DNA of 64,000 nucleotides from Trichodelitschia bisporula (taxonomy: Eukaryota > Ascomycota > Dothideomycetes > Phaeotrichales > Phaeotrichaceae): NCBI GenBank assembly GCA_010356995.1, contig ML996690.1, positions 962,217-1,026,216 of the forward strand. The letters run 5' to 3'. The translations under genes were made by a program, and so were the position numbers. Shown here one piece after another: positions 32,801 to 44,257 of the stretch (position 1 is the stretch's first letter; the number at the start of each line of letters is the position of its first letter). The notes beneath the pieces are model-generated. The model made no database searches, was not told the origin of the DNA, and was given only the letters and a program-made list of their open reading frames with translations.

Positions 32801-34606
32801 CCCATGTACGTAGTAAACCATTTATAGTTATGCTTCGCTAACGCTGTCCATGTCATCACACCCCTACCTTACCGACATATCCCGGTAGGTATCCCCACGA
32901 GCGGAGACTTCGTGAGGTTCCAAAGGCGTTATTTCTCACCTTTGTTCTACGAGATATTGGCCGCGGCGCTGCGAGTGGGCACCGGTAGTCAACCACTATG
33001 ACATTACCTCGAGAGATGACTACGCTCAACAGATCGGTCGCCATGGACGCGACGCTGTGGCGAGATCACCGACCGGTCGGCTAGGAATTCGGTCCCTAAC
33101 GGGAACTCAGGCTTCCGACTGCCAGTTAGAGACTCGGCGATGTGAGCACCCGCCGCATTGAGTTCTATACATGATAAAGAACAGAAGACGTTATGTCACC
33201 TGTCGAGACTGCAAGCTACGTGTTGGGATGAGGTGGCGAGATTCGCGTCGAGGTGGTGGGTGGCACAAGAACACGTACGCGGTCCGCGTAGAGATCTAGA
33301 ATAGGCCGCTTTTGTGCGTCGCCCGTCGTTTGCTGGTGCTTCTGACATCTGACAGCACACAAAGCTGGGTCATATGGCGGAGAGGAGGAGTGCACGGACA
33401 GGCAGGCGAGTGATGCGGTCGATATTCCACGCGTTTACGTACATTTCGTGAATCTGCTCGTTTGAATCTTGTGCCTGGTATCTGCGGCGACGTGTAACGG
33501 CTCGGCTGTCGCTGGCTGTCGGCGACTTGTTGTGCGTCGGTTCTCGTCTCCCATGTCAAGTGGCACAAGGAAGCGGATGCCGGCAAGGACGGCGGACGAT
33601 CCGTCAGACGCCATTGTTTCATGAGCGCGATGGGTGTGGTGGTACTGCTACAGTACTACTTATGACTGTTGAGCGTCTGTTTACAAGTAATCTCGGCTGG
33701 TTACTCGTAGCGAGACGGTCTGGCGTACGTGCAGCAGCAATGGCAGAGAAGTTGGAGCGTTGGACGACGTTGCAGTCCACAGCCGATGTAGGCAGTCGAT
33801 GCGGCCGTGCTTAGTGTCGAACTAGTATTTTGATATACGGAGTATGCGTATAGCTAGCCTGCCCCACGTTCAGCCCTTGACGTAGGAGAGCAATCTATTT
33901 AACTGTTTGGAGGGAAGCCTCGGAGATGATGGGTGGTAACCCCGCTTAATACATCCGTAGTGAAGGAATGCGAGAAATATTGAGGCTTCTAAGGCAGCCG
34001 GGACGAAAGCGGAAAAGGTGGACATGAATCCGTTGCTAAACGGAACGCGATGTTTGACAAGAAACATCTGAAGAGAAAACCATATCCACAATTCGATTCA
34101 CTTGCCCATGATTCAGTCGTCGCGATTCACTCCGGGTCATGGCTTCATGAGAAGTGGCGAGAGCTCCACCATTCGCCGTCGTCAACTGGCACTACCTTTT
34201 CCTCAACTACCGCAACTTCTCCGCCTCTCCTTCTGTATCTTGTCTATTTCTCCCCGCTGCGAATTCGACATCGAACGGATACCTCGCATCTCGAGTTTAC
34301 TGGTGAAGCAGCGCTACGAAGCGGCGCTCGGACCGGTTCCTGGATTCCGGTCAGCCCTCTCGTCCTTGGCGACACACCAACACTCACCCCGCAGAAGTCG
34401 TGCAGCAGCCCTCAGGGGTGCGGAGAGGCAACTGCTCCAAGTGCCAAAAAGAGAGATCAACAACAGACCAACAGACCGCGTCTCCAACTCAATTCCCACG
34501 ATACCCCTCCTCCAATCCTCCCGTATAGTGGGTTTATATTAACCCACATACGCCTCTCACGCCGACCCCCTCCCCGTCTTACCCGCCTCGGCGCACTGCC
34601 ATCACA
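29880..34606. other. 4.7-kb stretch without a supported gene
   Basis: Long low-information ORFs such as 30833-31786 (+) have no domain, hydrophobic pattern or intron structure I trust. 31900-34000 is compositionally balanced, unlike the skewed neighbours, and may be old repeat DNA or a noncoding RNA locus. A TATATTAA near 34527 sits about 75 bp before the next gene's ATG. Confidence 0.5.
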
Positions 34607-36538
34607 ATGCCCATGCGCTTCCTCTCGCATTTCCGCTCCAAGTCGCGGATGGTCGCCGATGAGAAGCGAGCGCGCGCCGACCCGCCTGTCCTGCCCGGTC
34701 GCGACTTCATCTCGCGCCTACCGCCCGCCGTGCTGGTCAATATCTTCCAGTTCGTTTGTCCGCACACCGTCGACCGCAGCTATGTCGTCAGCGAAGACGC
34801 CGAGATCGCTGACGGCTGCATGCTGTGCGATCTGACGGACCTGGCAAACTGCTGTCTCGTACGGCGAACATGGCGCGAAGTCGTGCAGGAGGTCTTGTGG
34901 GTTTTGTTCGGTCGTTATATAGGCGCGTCGCTAATCGCATGATATAGGTATAGCAGCATCCGCATCGAAACGGTCCACTACTGCCCGCGCGAGGATGAAC
35001 TCGAGCTCCAGCGCGAGAAATGGGCGCGGCATAAGAAAGCAAAGGGCCGGCCAAAGTACTACGACGCGGAAGAAGACCCGCCCGCGGCGCGCCTGCGCCT
35101 GCTCGCCGACTCGTTGCGCGAGACGCCGCGACTGGGCCGGCACGTCGAGTTCATAAAGCTACCATATATGGTGCGGGAGAACAGCAAGGCGGATCTGGCG
35201 CGGGCTGTGAGTGCATGTCCGAACCTAAAGTACGTGGATCTGCCTGCAGGCTTCTACAACGGCGACGCGAGCTGCGCGACACTGCGTCAGGAGCTGTTTG
35301 CGCGCTGCCCTGCTATCCGCCACATGAAGTACAACCCGGGCTCGGAACACTTCTTCCAGTATCTTGGCCAGCGCCAGTGGTTGATGCTGGAGTCATTGGA
35401 GCTGAAGGAGGTCAAGCTCGACCCGACGATGCTGCGCTCGGCGCTGGCAAACCTACATTACCTTGACGAGCTGTCTGTCGTTGACGTTACCAGCTTTTCC
35501 GACTCCATCTTCAACAGCGTCTCCCACGTTCCGGACTTTCCACCCCTACGCTCTCTCAAGCTCGACCGCGTGGACGTCACTTCCGCCGGGTTGTTGACCT
35601 ATGTCGAGCGGCCAGAAGTACGTCACACTTTGTCAAAGCTCTCCCTCGCCCGTACAGGTGTCTCGACGGAGGACCTCCACCGGGTAGTCTGGACGGCAGC
35701 GCAACTCAAGACACTCGCGATAACGCAAACCGTTTCGCACGCCTTGCCTCTCACCCCGATCCCGCCCCTAACATCCATCACCCTCACAACTCTGCACTTC
35801 GAAATAACCCCCACCCACGAATATGCAGAGCATTTTGGCCCCAAACCCTCCGACTCGCACTACTCCTACCTTGCCACCTCGCTCCTCGCCAACGCCCTCC
35901 CCGCCCTCCGCATCCTCTACGTCCGCAGCCCGTCCTTCGTCGAGCTGCTCACCCTCGCGCCACCAAATCCTGCTTTCGCGCAGGGCTCGCGCGGCGCACC
36001 GCGCGGCTTCGACCAGCCGCTGGAAGTGTACGTCAAGGGACTGGACGAGACGGAATGGGCCTTTACATCCTTCGCGCCAGGCGAAGAAGTCCTCGGCGGA
36101 CACGGCCTCCCGGCGGAAGAAACCGGGCGCGCTGCGAGCCTAGACTGGGTTCGGCCCGGTGCGCGCGAGAGCATCGCCAGCTTCGTGTCGCGGCCTGGGT
36201 CAATGGCGTTTCCCGGCGCCGGTCGGCCGACAAGCCATTTCTCGTTGCGAGGACTGGGTGCGGGGGCTGAGGGCGCGAGGCGCAGCGTTGTCATCGGTGA
36301 TGGGATGGGTGGGTTTTTGGCGGTGCCGTCGGAGGCGTTGGTGAGGAGTCGTAGCTCGGATGGGCTGGTTAGTCAGGGGCAGACGCGCCCTGGCAGCAGT
36401 ACGAGTATGATGGGGAATGGCGGGGGTTTCTCGCCGCCGCAGAGGACCCAGGCAAGGGCTTCGCATGGGGATATGAGGAAGAGTGGATGGCTCGCGAGAC
36501 ACTCTGGGACTGGGAGGGTGGGGGATTTGTGGCGGTAG
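34607..36538 (+). CDS. F-box / leucine-rich-repeat protein
   Basis: Two exons, 34607-34896 and 34948-36538, with a 51-nt intron (GTGGGT donor, GCTAATC branch, TAG acceptor), giving 626 aa. Residues ~30-100 are an F-box (DFISRLPPAVLVNIFQFVCP ... LTDLANCCLVRRTWREVVQE) with an insertion between its helices. Degenerate leucine-rich repeats follow to ~440 (NLKYVDLPAGFYNGD, LESLELKEVKLDPTML, LRSLKLDRVDVTSAGLLTYV, LKTLAITQTVSHAL). The C-terminal ~180 residues are Gly/Ser/Arg-rich and disordered. F-box proteins recruit substrates to SCF (Skp1-Cul1) ubiquitin ligases; the substrate is unknown. ATG 34607 is followed by a second in-frame ATG two codons later. Confidence 0.88.
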
Positions 36539-37286
36539 GTGCTACTGCATGGGATGAGTTTATGTATGGGTGTTTGCGGTTTGAGGGAATCTTCGGTGGT
36601 GTTTGGCGTTTACCTGCTTGCTTGCTTGCTTGGGCGTGGGAGATTGCCTGGGTTAGGCGGTAGGATGCCGAGTTCGGGCGATATGGGTGCATCATGGTGT
36701 GGTCTGGGGTTCGTTTATGTGTTGTATGTTCGATCTAAGGGCTAGATAGATTCATGACGGTTATGGTTATCTGTGATGAACGGAAAGGTCATGGTCGGAC
36801 CGTGTGCAGTTTCGGGCCGATGGCTATGCTCAATATCCCGCAGCCCGAATCGACGACATGCTTGCGAAGGAGCAAGCTACAAACGTCCAATAACCGAACG
36901 TGAAGATGCTACACCAAGGCCTCCAAGCTCACCATCCCAGAAGAAGCGGGCCAATTGCTCCCCGGCTGAGTAATTACTTTCCACGACCGCCAGCTCCAGC
37001 CCGCTTCACAGGCTTCACTCGGCCCAATCCAGTCCCCGATCATCACCAAGTGCAGCATTCAACCCGCCCTCGTACTGCCCGCCTTGCAAATCTCATCATT
37101 CGCCGCAAAGTACGGGCAACCCACCCGCACCCAGCCGTCCCGGGCCTGCCGGCTTCTCACGCCTTGATTCGCGCGCCAGCCCTGACACCTGCATCTGCAC
37201 GATGGCACAATTACGACGTCGGGGTGACCAGTGCTAGGATATGAAAGAACGAGTGGGAGAGGGTATAACATGCTTCTCCGCACACG
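36539..37286. other. Intergenic region
   Basis: No gene seen. Contains a short GCTT run near 36615 and a TATAA at 37264-37268 that could serve the next gene. Confidence 0.5.
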
Positions 37287-38788
37287 ATGCTCTCCCGCTC
37301 GATTTTTGGAGCTACACCACTCCGCTCTATCTTCACTCAAGCTACACCACTCCGCTCTGTCTTTACTCAAGCTACACCCCGCTCAATCCCCCGCTTCCAG
37401 CCCTTGACGCTCCCCCGCACTCTCGCCAGCATGACGTCAGTCTCGCCCTCGCCCACGCACTTCAACCTCACCAACGCACCCGGCGCCTCGCCGCCCTTCC
37501 GCACCCCGCCTGAAGGGAGTCTAGAAACCGCAAGCAAGCTGCTGCAGGAGAACCACGAGCGGTTCCACATCTTCTTCAACGAGGACGGGTTCCACGTACC
37601 TCCCCCTCCCCCTCCCCCACCAACCCATCCACCTAACAACCACAGAACCACATAGCGCACCACCTCGCAACCCTCCACGCCCTCGGTGCCTCCACCTCCC
37701 AACTCCAATCCGCCTTCAGCAACAACACATCCTACCAATGGCGCCTCAAACCCGCAACGCAGGACCTTTCCAACCCGGACACGTTCGCGAAAACCCTGGG
37801 CAGCAACGATGACTACGCCTCCTACCTCCGCTTCTTCGAGGCCTATCTATCCACGCACTCGGTCCCCAACACTCTATCTACTTACCTCTTCACCCACACC
37901 CCGCAAGCCAACGACCTCCTCGTCCGCCTCGTCTCAGGCCTCCTCCACCCCCTCCTACACCTGGGCTTCGCGCTGCGCACCGCCCAACCCGCCCTCACAG
38001 CCGAGGCGCTGGCCATGGCCGCCGTGCACGACAATTGGATGGGCAAGCTCCTGCTCCCCGCCGAGGAGCGCGCCGCCAGCACCAACGCCGCCTCCACACC
38101 CGCCTTCCTCGCCCTCGTCGACGAAATGCGCACTGACCCCACCATCGCCTCCGCCCCGCACTGGTCCGACGGGAACAAAATCCGCGACGGGCTGCTCGGG
38201 CGCGCCGCAGAGCCCACCATCGCCGGCCTAGCACGGTGGCGCGTCGCGCCCACCGAGGAGGCTGTCGCGAAGGCCACGGCACAGGTGCTCGACGGGACGG
38301 CGTGGCTCACCCTCGGCGCGCAGCGCGAGGGCAAGGCGCCTAGGATGGATTTCTTCCTTATTCATGGGGTGAATGCGGCGGGGGTTTGGGCGCCGGTTTT
38401 GCTGGGCCGTGGGCTGGGGAGGGAGATTAAGGTTAAGGATAGGGCGAGGTTGTGTGAGTGGATTGGGAGGGTTGCGATACTGAATTATCTGGCGAGGGGG
38501 GCGCCGGAGCCGCGCCTGGAGGCTGTGGAGGGGTGGGGGACGGGGGATGGGTGGGACAGCGTGCTGGAGAGGGCGTGTGAGTTGCCGGATGATGGGCATG
38601 CGGCAAAGGTGGTTAGGGCGTTGAGGGAGGGGGAGGATATCTGTAAGGGGGTTGAGGGGGGGAAGATGGAGGGGAAGTGGCTCAAGGGTGCGGCATTATT
38701 GGTTGATTCGGTGGAAGGGCATGAGGATCGGTGGGTTAGGGGTGCCGGGTTTAAGGAAGCGTGGGAGGGGGTGCCTGCGAAGTTGTAG
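37287..38788 (+). CDS. Questin-oxidase-like (DUF4243) protein
   Basis: Two exons, 37287 (or 37431)-37595 and 37646-38788; branch CCTAAC, CAG acceptor. The product is 483 aa from ATG 37287 or 435 aa from ATG 37431. Family-typical strings are FNEDGFHNHIAHHLATLHAL, NDDYASYLRFFEAYL, FALRTAQPALTAEALAMAAV and MDFFLIHGVNAAGVWAPVLL. The family includes Baeyer-Villiger-type oxidases of anthraquinone pathways (questin oxidase GedK, AflY), but most members are outside clusters and uncharacterised; the neighbours here are housekeeping genes. With the upstream ATG the first ~48 residues are Arg/Ser-rich and acid-free, like a mitochondrial presequence, and are encoded by 30-bp repeats. A TATAA only 18 bp before that ATG argues for the downstream start. 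Confidence 0.85.
37311..37385 (+). repeat. 30-bp tandem repeat (2.5 copies)
   Basis: Units start at 37311, 37341 and 37371 (partial), each GCTACACCACTCCGCTCT followed by a variant 12-nt tail. In the frame of ATG 37287 they encode ATPLRS(I/V)FTQ. Confidence 0.9.
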
Positions 38789-38988
38789 GGGAGCTGTGGG
38801 GATGGCATGATATCCTGGGGAGGTAGTCGAGGAGGACCAAGTTGCACGACTCACTCGAAACAGATCGGAACAAGGAATTCTTAACTCATTACTACATCGC
38901 GCCGTCCACCCGATTACCGTACCGCCATCATGCTCCATCCGATCCCAAAGTCATAAACATAACCCGAACGCCAATCTCCCATCCCCGC

Positions 38989-39622
38989 TCAATGGCCCCA
39001 GAACACCCCCCTCCGCACCTTTGGCGGCGTCTTCGCCTTCATGTCACTGATACACACGCCCATCGTGCCATTGACACTCATTCCCACAACCGTCGGCTCA
39101 TCGAAATACGACCCTAGATCCGCCGCCACCTTGCTGCAGCTGTACCCCGCCTCACACCCCGCCAGACTGCCGCCGCACAGCGCCGTGTGTGCTTGGAGAC
39201 GGGGTGGTGAGGGGGGAGCGGCGGCGGCGGCGGCGGCGCTGGCGGGGAGGGAGGAGGGCTGGGTTAGGCGGCAGTTTTGGACGGCGGGGACGGCGGTGCA
39301 GGAGGATTGGCAGGAGAACTGTGGGGTGTTAGTGAGATGGTGCGGNNNNNNNNNNNNNNNNNNNNNNNNNNNNNNNNNNNNNNNNNNNNNNNNNNNNNNN
39401 NNNNNNNNNNNNNNNNNNNNNNNNNNNNNNNNNNNNNNNNTCGACACCCGGCGGGTGGCCTGGGTCTTTGGCGCAGGCGGCTGCGGCGCTGACGGCGCAG
39501 GCGCAGGTAGGGAGGGGTTTAAGTTGGCGCGGGGTAAGGGACGCGGGGGAGGTGAGGGGGTGGGAGGTGGTGAGGGTGAGGAGGGTGGAGAGGAGGGTGA
39601 TGAGGAGGGTTGAGGGGTGCAT
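38989..39622 (-). CDS. Small secreted cysteine-rich protein, interrupted by assembly gap
   Basis: ATG 39622 opens a classical signal peptide (MHPSTLLITLLSTLLTLTTS). A propeptide-like stretch (HPLTSPASLTPRQL) follows, then TCACAVSAAAACAKD, before the N gap at 39346-39440. After the gap an intron end (CTAAC branch, CACAG acceptor) leads to FSCQSSCTAVPAVQNC, a polyalanine tract encoded by a GCC repeat, and a C-terminal part with more cysteines (TALCGGSLAGCEAGYSCSKV). The stop is at 38989. At least ten cysteines are visible. The size (roughly 170-200 aa), secretion signal and cysteine density fit an effector-like or surface small secreted protein; I recognise no family. The intron probably begins inside or close to the gap. 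Confidence 0.65.
39219..39238 (-). repeat. GCC trinucleotide run (polyalanine)
   Basis: About seven GGC units on the plus strand encode Ala in the secreted Cys-rich protein on the minus strand. Confidence 0.85.
39346..39440. other. Assembly gap (95 Ns)
   Basis: Ns inside the secreted Cys-rich gene; the flanks are G/C-rich. Confidence 0.99.
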
Positions 39623-41049
39623 TGTTGCGGTTGTGGGTTGGTGGTGTGGTGGAGGAAGGGGCTGTCCTGGGTGATAATCGAAGAGGAGGATGGGGAAGGC
39701 TGAGGCTTTGTAGTTGTAGTTGTGAGGATGGGGCGCAGTGGCGATGGTGGTGTTGGTGTTGGAGTTGGAAGCTGGTGAAGGATGCGATGCTGGAGTGCTG
39801 ATGTTGAAAGGAAGCAGCGATCGTTGAGTGCTATATACCCCCTCTCGATACTCCCTCGCGTCTTTCACGCGTGTCGTGATGAGAGACAGAAAGAGGCAGG
39901 CAGGAGCGTCGCGTAGTGTCCACACGCAAAAATTCCCCGCTCAGCCTCGCTGTTTTCAGCCAACACGAGAAGAGCCCCACACCAGGTCTTGAATCTCAAA
40001 AAAGCAAGCAACAAGATCCTGAGGAACGACAAGAATGCCCACAAGCCAGAAGCGTACAAACAAGAAAATCCTACAGTACCACAAACCGCAAGCCCTCCCC
40101 TTCCTCATATACCCTCCTGACCCACCCCTTCCCCTTCCACATTCCCCGGTCCACCTTCAATCAATCCGCCGCTCCCCATAGTAACACACCCACATATCCC
40201 TCCCGGCATCAGCGGCCAATGCGCGCCTCCCCGATCGGTCCGACGCGCGCGGTCCCCTCCGCGCCCGCGCCGGCACGTGAGACAACGCGCCTCCCATTTA
40301 ATTCCGCGCCTGGGCTGACGCAACTTGCGGACAACACATCGTGAACAATGAGCCTCAGCCGCGCCAAGTGCGCCTCCCAGCCCCCCTGCCCCCCACCCCC
40401 TGCTAGCCCCCCCGGCGCGTCGGAGTCGGACCGAACGGGCTATCGATATGGAGGGGTCGGTATGAGTGCACATATGCCGATCGTGGTACTATCAGACTTT
40501 ACGAGTAAGCTTACGGATGCATTGCGCTGGACGCCTAAAGCTTCGTCTTTGTGCTTCGTGTTACTTCTCTGCTCTCGGTGGGCAGTCTCCGGCCGATACT
40601 CCGATACTCCGATCGCCCAGCATCCCAGCCGAGCACTCTCCCCCAAACAAACCCCCGCGCCATCAAACCAGCGCGCACAATGCGACAAACAATCCCCTAT
40701 CCCTACTCTCACCGTCGTTTCCCACTAGAGACACACTCAGCCGCACGTGCACTGTACCTCGCACGCTGACATCTGGACCCCCTCACCAGCCACCCATCCA
40801 CCCATCCACCCATCCACCCACATCGGCCGCACAGACCCATCGAACGTGCATCAAACGCCGGGCGACCCCCCGAGAGCAGGCAAGCACTATTGTCAGAAAC
40901 TCTTGATTTCCCCCAGGTTTCCGGGTCGGTAATCTAGTCTGCACAGGAACGTCTAGATCGCTCCCTCATCTTCCTTGTCTTGCCTGCCTTCAGCATCCCT
41001 CATCTCCCTCATAATCGTACATTCAATCGTGCCTTCAACCTCCCCTTCA
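39623..41049. other. Intergenic region
   Basis: No gene supported. Holds the promoter of the secreted-protein gene and the 3' flank of the CID gene. A CCACCCAT octamer array lies near 40789-40822. Confidence 0.5.
39832..39837 (-). promoter_or_regulatory. Possible TATA box of secreted-protein gene
   Basis: TATATA about 210 bp upstream of ATG 39622, in the correct promoter region. Position only; no transcript data. Confidence 0.3.
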
Positions 41050-42984
41050 TCAGCGCCCCCCGCGACCCCCGCGGCCCCGTGCATACCCCTGGTTCTGATT
41101 CTGACTCCACTGCTGCTGCTGGCCGCCATAACCTCTACCAGGTAGACCACCAGGCGGACCACCAGGTAGCCCACCACCATGACCTCCCCTCCAACCTCCC
41201 TGTCCCCTCCCATCGCCGAACCCGCCTTGACCCCTCCAATCTCCGAACCCACCACCATAACCCCCATTGAACCCATTAAACCCCCTCATCCCCTCGCCCT
41301 GATACCCATACCCCATCTCCTGCCTCGGAACCCCATGCATCCCCCCCATCCCCATCCCAAACGCATTCCCCACACCCCCCGACCCAAACCCACCAAACCC
41401 CATCTGCGCCATTCCCTGCGCCATCATCTGCTGCTGCGGCGGCGGCGGCGGCGGCCACTGACCAGTCCAGTCACGCGGTGGCGGCGGCGGAGGCGCTGGA
41501 CCCGGCCCGTTGGGACTGAAGACCATACCGGGCGGGAAGGGCGGCTGGAACGGCGGGCCTTGTCCGACGGGACTACCGTGTCCGGAGGGCGGGCCGTGTC
41601 CAGGCGGAGGAGGGTGACTGGACGGCATACCGGGCGGGCCATGTCCCGGCGGCGGCGGCGGCGGCGGTGGCGGGTATCCCCTCCCAAACGGCGGCTGGTG
41701 CTGGTGCTGGTGCTGCGGCGGAGGCGGAGGCGGCGGCAGCGGCGAGCGCGGCCGATCAAAGTGCTCGCGCCGCTCTCTCTCGCTAAAGTCCTCAGCCGAG
41801 CGCGAGCGGGGCCGGCGGTGACCGAAGCGCGGCGGCGGAGAGCGCGAGAGGCTGCGGGAAGCGGACTGGGAGTGCTTGCGGCGAGAATCGGAGCGGCTGC
41901 GCGAGCGGGAGCAGGACGGAGAGCGCGAGCTGCCCGCCCGCCGACGTGAGCCTCGACCGCGCTGTCCTTCCTGCTGGAGCTCGCGGCGGGCCCGGCGCTC
42001 GACCTTCTTCGCCCACTGGTCTTCGACAAACTCCTGCGACCAGCCGTAGTATGTCTCTTCTCTCCAGCGCTTGCCCGATTTGTCCTGGAAGGTGCGACGG
42101 CCGAGGCGGTCGTAGTCGACGATTTCGGGGTCGTCTTCGTTCCACTCTGTGTTGTAGATGCGGTTTGCGGAAGCGATGTAGTCTTCCACTGCTTTGACAA
42201 GCTCGTCCGATGCCGGGCCCTCCTTCAGCGGTACAGGACGCATTTGCCGCGGGTCAATGGCCTTGCGCACGCCCGGTGTGATCAGCGGGAGCATGCAGGC
42301 GGCGGGCAGGTCGTACCATGGCGTATCGTGGTCGCCGAGGAAAGCTGGGATAATCTTCCACGACTCATCGTCGGCATCGCCCCCCGTTGTCTCGCCCGCC
42401 ATCTCTTCGTTTTTGTCCTCGAGTTCGCCGGCGGCGCGATCCCCCGCATACTTGACCGCGACATACATCCGCGTGATATCTGCATCCGCGAAGGCTCTAT
42501 CCTCCATCCAGAGGTCCAGCACACGCCGCACGCGCATATGGTGTTTCAACTTCTTCTCGCGAGGAAACGCAGCCACAACCGCCAGCAGGTCCACGATATG
42601 CGGCACAAGAGTGCTTGACAAGTTGGGAACGCCGGATTGTTGCGCCTGGTGGCATTGCATGTGGTGTATGAGGTCGCTAACGAGGTAGAGGATGTTGAGG
42701 CGGCGACGCGTCGGAGTCGGCTTCGGGCCCGGCGACGGCGCGCTCGCCAGCGCAACCAGGTACTTCCCCAGCGAGTTGAGGCGGACGGTCGAAGGTGCAG
42801 CGTACCGGATGAGCCAGTTCTTGCAGGCGGCGACGTTGGGCCGCGAGCATTGCGTGATTACCGCGTCGAAAAGCGTGTGCAGCCGGGCGATTTCGTCACC
42901 GGGGACGGAGGGCAGGCCTGGCTCCGAGCGGAGCATGGCGGCGGCGAGAGAGGCCTTTGCGACGGTTACTTGGTGTGTTGCCAT
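41050..42984 (-). CDS. CID-domain RNA-processing protein with RS and RGG regions
   Basis: Intronless frame; ATG 42984 (MATHQVTVAKASLAAAML) matches the start usual for fungal homologues and gives 644 aa, although the frame is open upstream to 43164. Residues ~1-150 form a CTD-interacting domain, an arch of helices that binds the phosphorylated RNA polymerase II tail (ARLHTLFDAVITQCS, LNILYLVSDLIHHMQCH, HIVDLLAVVAAFPREKKLK). A middle conserved region follows (IPAFLGDHDTPWYDLPAACM, TFQDKSGKRWREETYYGW), then an Arg-Ser tract, polyproline and a Gly-rich RGG C-terminus (YARGRGGRGGR). The layout recalls CHERP/SR140-type U2 snRNP-associated factors. The function in co-transcriptional splicing is inferred from this architecture. 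Confidence 0.85.
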   Translation of the reverse strand: MATHQVTVAKASLAAAMLRSEPGLPSVPGDEIARLHTLFDAVITQCSRPNVAACKNWLIRYAAPSTVRLNSLGKYLVALASAPSPGPKPTPTRRRLNILYLVSDLIHHMQCHQAQQSGVPNLSSTLVPHIVDLLAVVAAFPREKKLKHHMRVRRVLDLWMEDRAFADADITRMYVAVKYAGDRAAGELEDKNEEMAGETTGGDADDESWKIIPAFLGDHDTPWYDLPAACMLPLITPGVRKAIDPRQMRPVPLKEGPASDELVKAVEDYIASANRIYNTEWNEDDPEIVDYDRLGRRTFQDKSGKRWREETYYGWSQEFVEDQWAKKVERRARRELQQEGQRGRGSRRRAGSSRSPSCSRSRSRSDSRRKHSQSASRSLSRSPPPRFGHRRPRSRSAEDFSERERREHFDRPRSPLPPPPPPPQHQHQHQPPFGRGYPPPPPPPPPGHGPPGMPSSHPPPPGHGPPSGHGSPVGQGPPFQPPFPPGMVFSPNGPGPAPPPPPPRDWTGQWPPPPPPQQQMMAQGMAQMGFGGFGSGGVGNAFGMGMGGMHGVPRQEMGYGYQGEGMRGFNGFNGGYGGGFGDWRGQGGFGDGRGQGGWRGGHGGGLPGGPPGGLPGRGYGGQQQQWSQNQNQGYARGRGGRGGR

Positions 42985-44257
42985 CGCGAGGTGTAGGTAT
43001 GGCGGGTCTAAGAGAGAAGTATCACATATCTGCGAGGCATTGGGACTCGGTTTGCGAACTGGTAGTTCGAAGGGCTTCATAGCACGTGATGTAGAATTAT
43101 GGGTCACGTGGATGTGCAGGCACAAGCGCCAAGCGCGCGTGTGTGAATTGCCGGAGGCGGTCATAGCTTGTGGCTAGAGCAAGCCACTCACACGGCTGAA
43201 TTTAGCGTCACCTTGGCAACAGACACCGGCCACCCGACGCAAGTGGCTTACCTACCGTACACTCAACGGATGAAAGAGGCCGAAGGGACAAGTTTGGTGA
43301 TGCTTATGACATGCATCAATCAATAGTGCGCGCTTTCTATTGCCGAACACGCATGCTGCATTCCCTTGCTCCCTTGGTCCTATTCGGAGAACACATTGCG
43401 GCATCGCGGACATATTCGGAGTCCTCAACCCTCCTTCCCCCGCAGTTGCATCACCACCGAGGTCGTCAGTCGACAACATACCGTATTCGTCACCGAGAAA
43501 AAGAAACAAGCGTGTCCGAGGCAAGCAAGTTCTTTATCCGTTTCGAAGTCTCAAATCTGCACCACACCCGCATCGAATCCGCATCAAATCTGCTTTGCTG
43601 ACAAGTCCATGACTTCAATATTGCTCCTCTCAAGTGTATAAGTTGTTACTATTTTGTTTGACTTGGCACATCATCACTTCTCTGAGTCCTCATTCGAGGA
43701 GCTAAACAAACCAGCCCGGCTCACAAGCCACAAGCCACACCAACATTGAAGCGGCAAATGACGCTAAGCATCGGAGGGGTGGAGCTCGTCCTCGCCTTCT
43801 AGACCCCGACCTTCCCTTAACCACATGCGCCGGCGCCGCCATCTTTCTCACCCATCTGAAAATCAGCCCTTCACTACCACCACCACAACCACACTCCAAC
43901 CTGCTCTTCAACACTTCGTGGAATTAGCAGGTCCCTCTCCACTCTTAAATCCCTATTCTTCCTCGCTGCTCTCTCCTCTGGGCGATGGACGGTATTGCTC
44001 GTCAGCCTCGAGTCGTACGACTTTTCTACGTCGCCTGCTTTTGACGTACCGCCGTACAACCCCCCAGTTGCCATCAATCTTGGCCATATTCACAATGCTC
44101 GATTTATAAGGTTCCTTCGCCAACACCATAGGTCCCCAGTCGTCACTTGTCCTTCCTCCCTCTCTGCCGCTCCTCAGTGGCCATCTTATCATCTCACTAC
44201 CCTCAATTGAGGAGCTGCCCTACTTAATTGTTCCTTGTTTTCCCTTCAGCCGCTATC
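42985..44257. other. Divergent intergenic region
   Basis: Contains the promoters of the CID gene (minus) and the Trk gene (plus). Pyrimidine-rich near 43800-44230; no further gene supported. Confidence 0.5.

Noticed and set aside
37287-38788. Secondary-metabolite cluster around the questin-oxidase-like gene
   Set aside because: No polyketide synthase, NRPS, P450, transporter or cluster regulator nearby; neighbours are housekeeping or structural genes.
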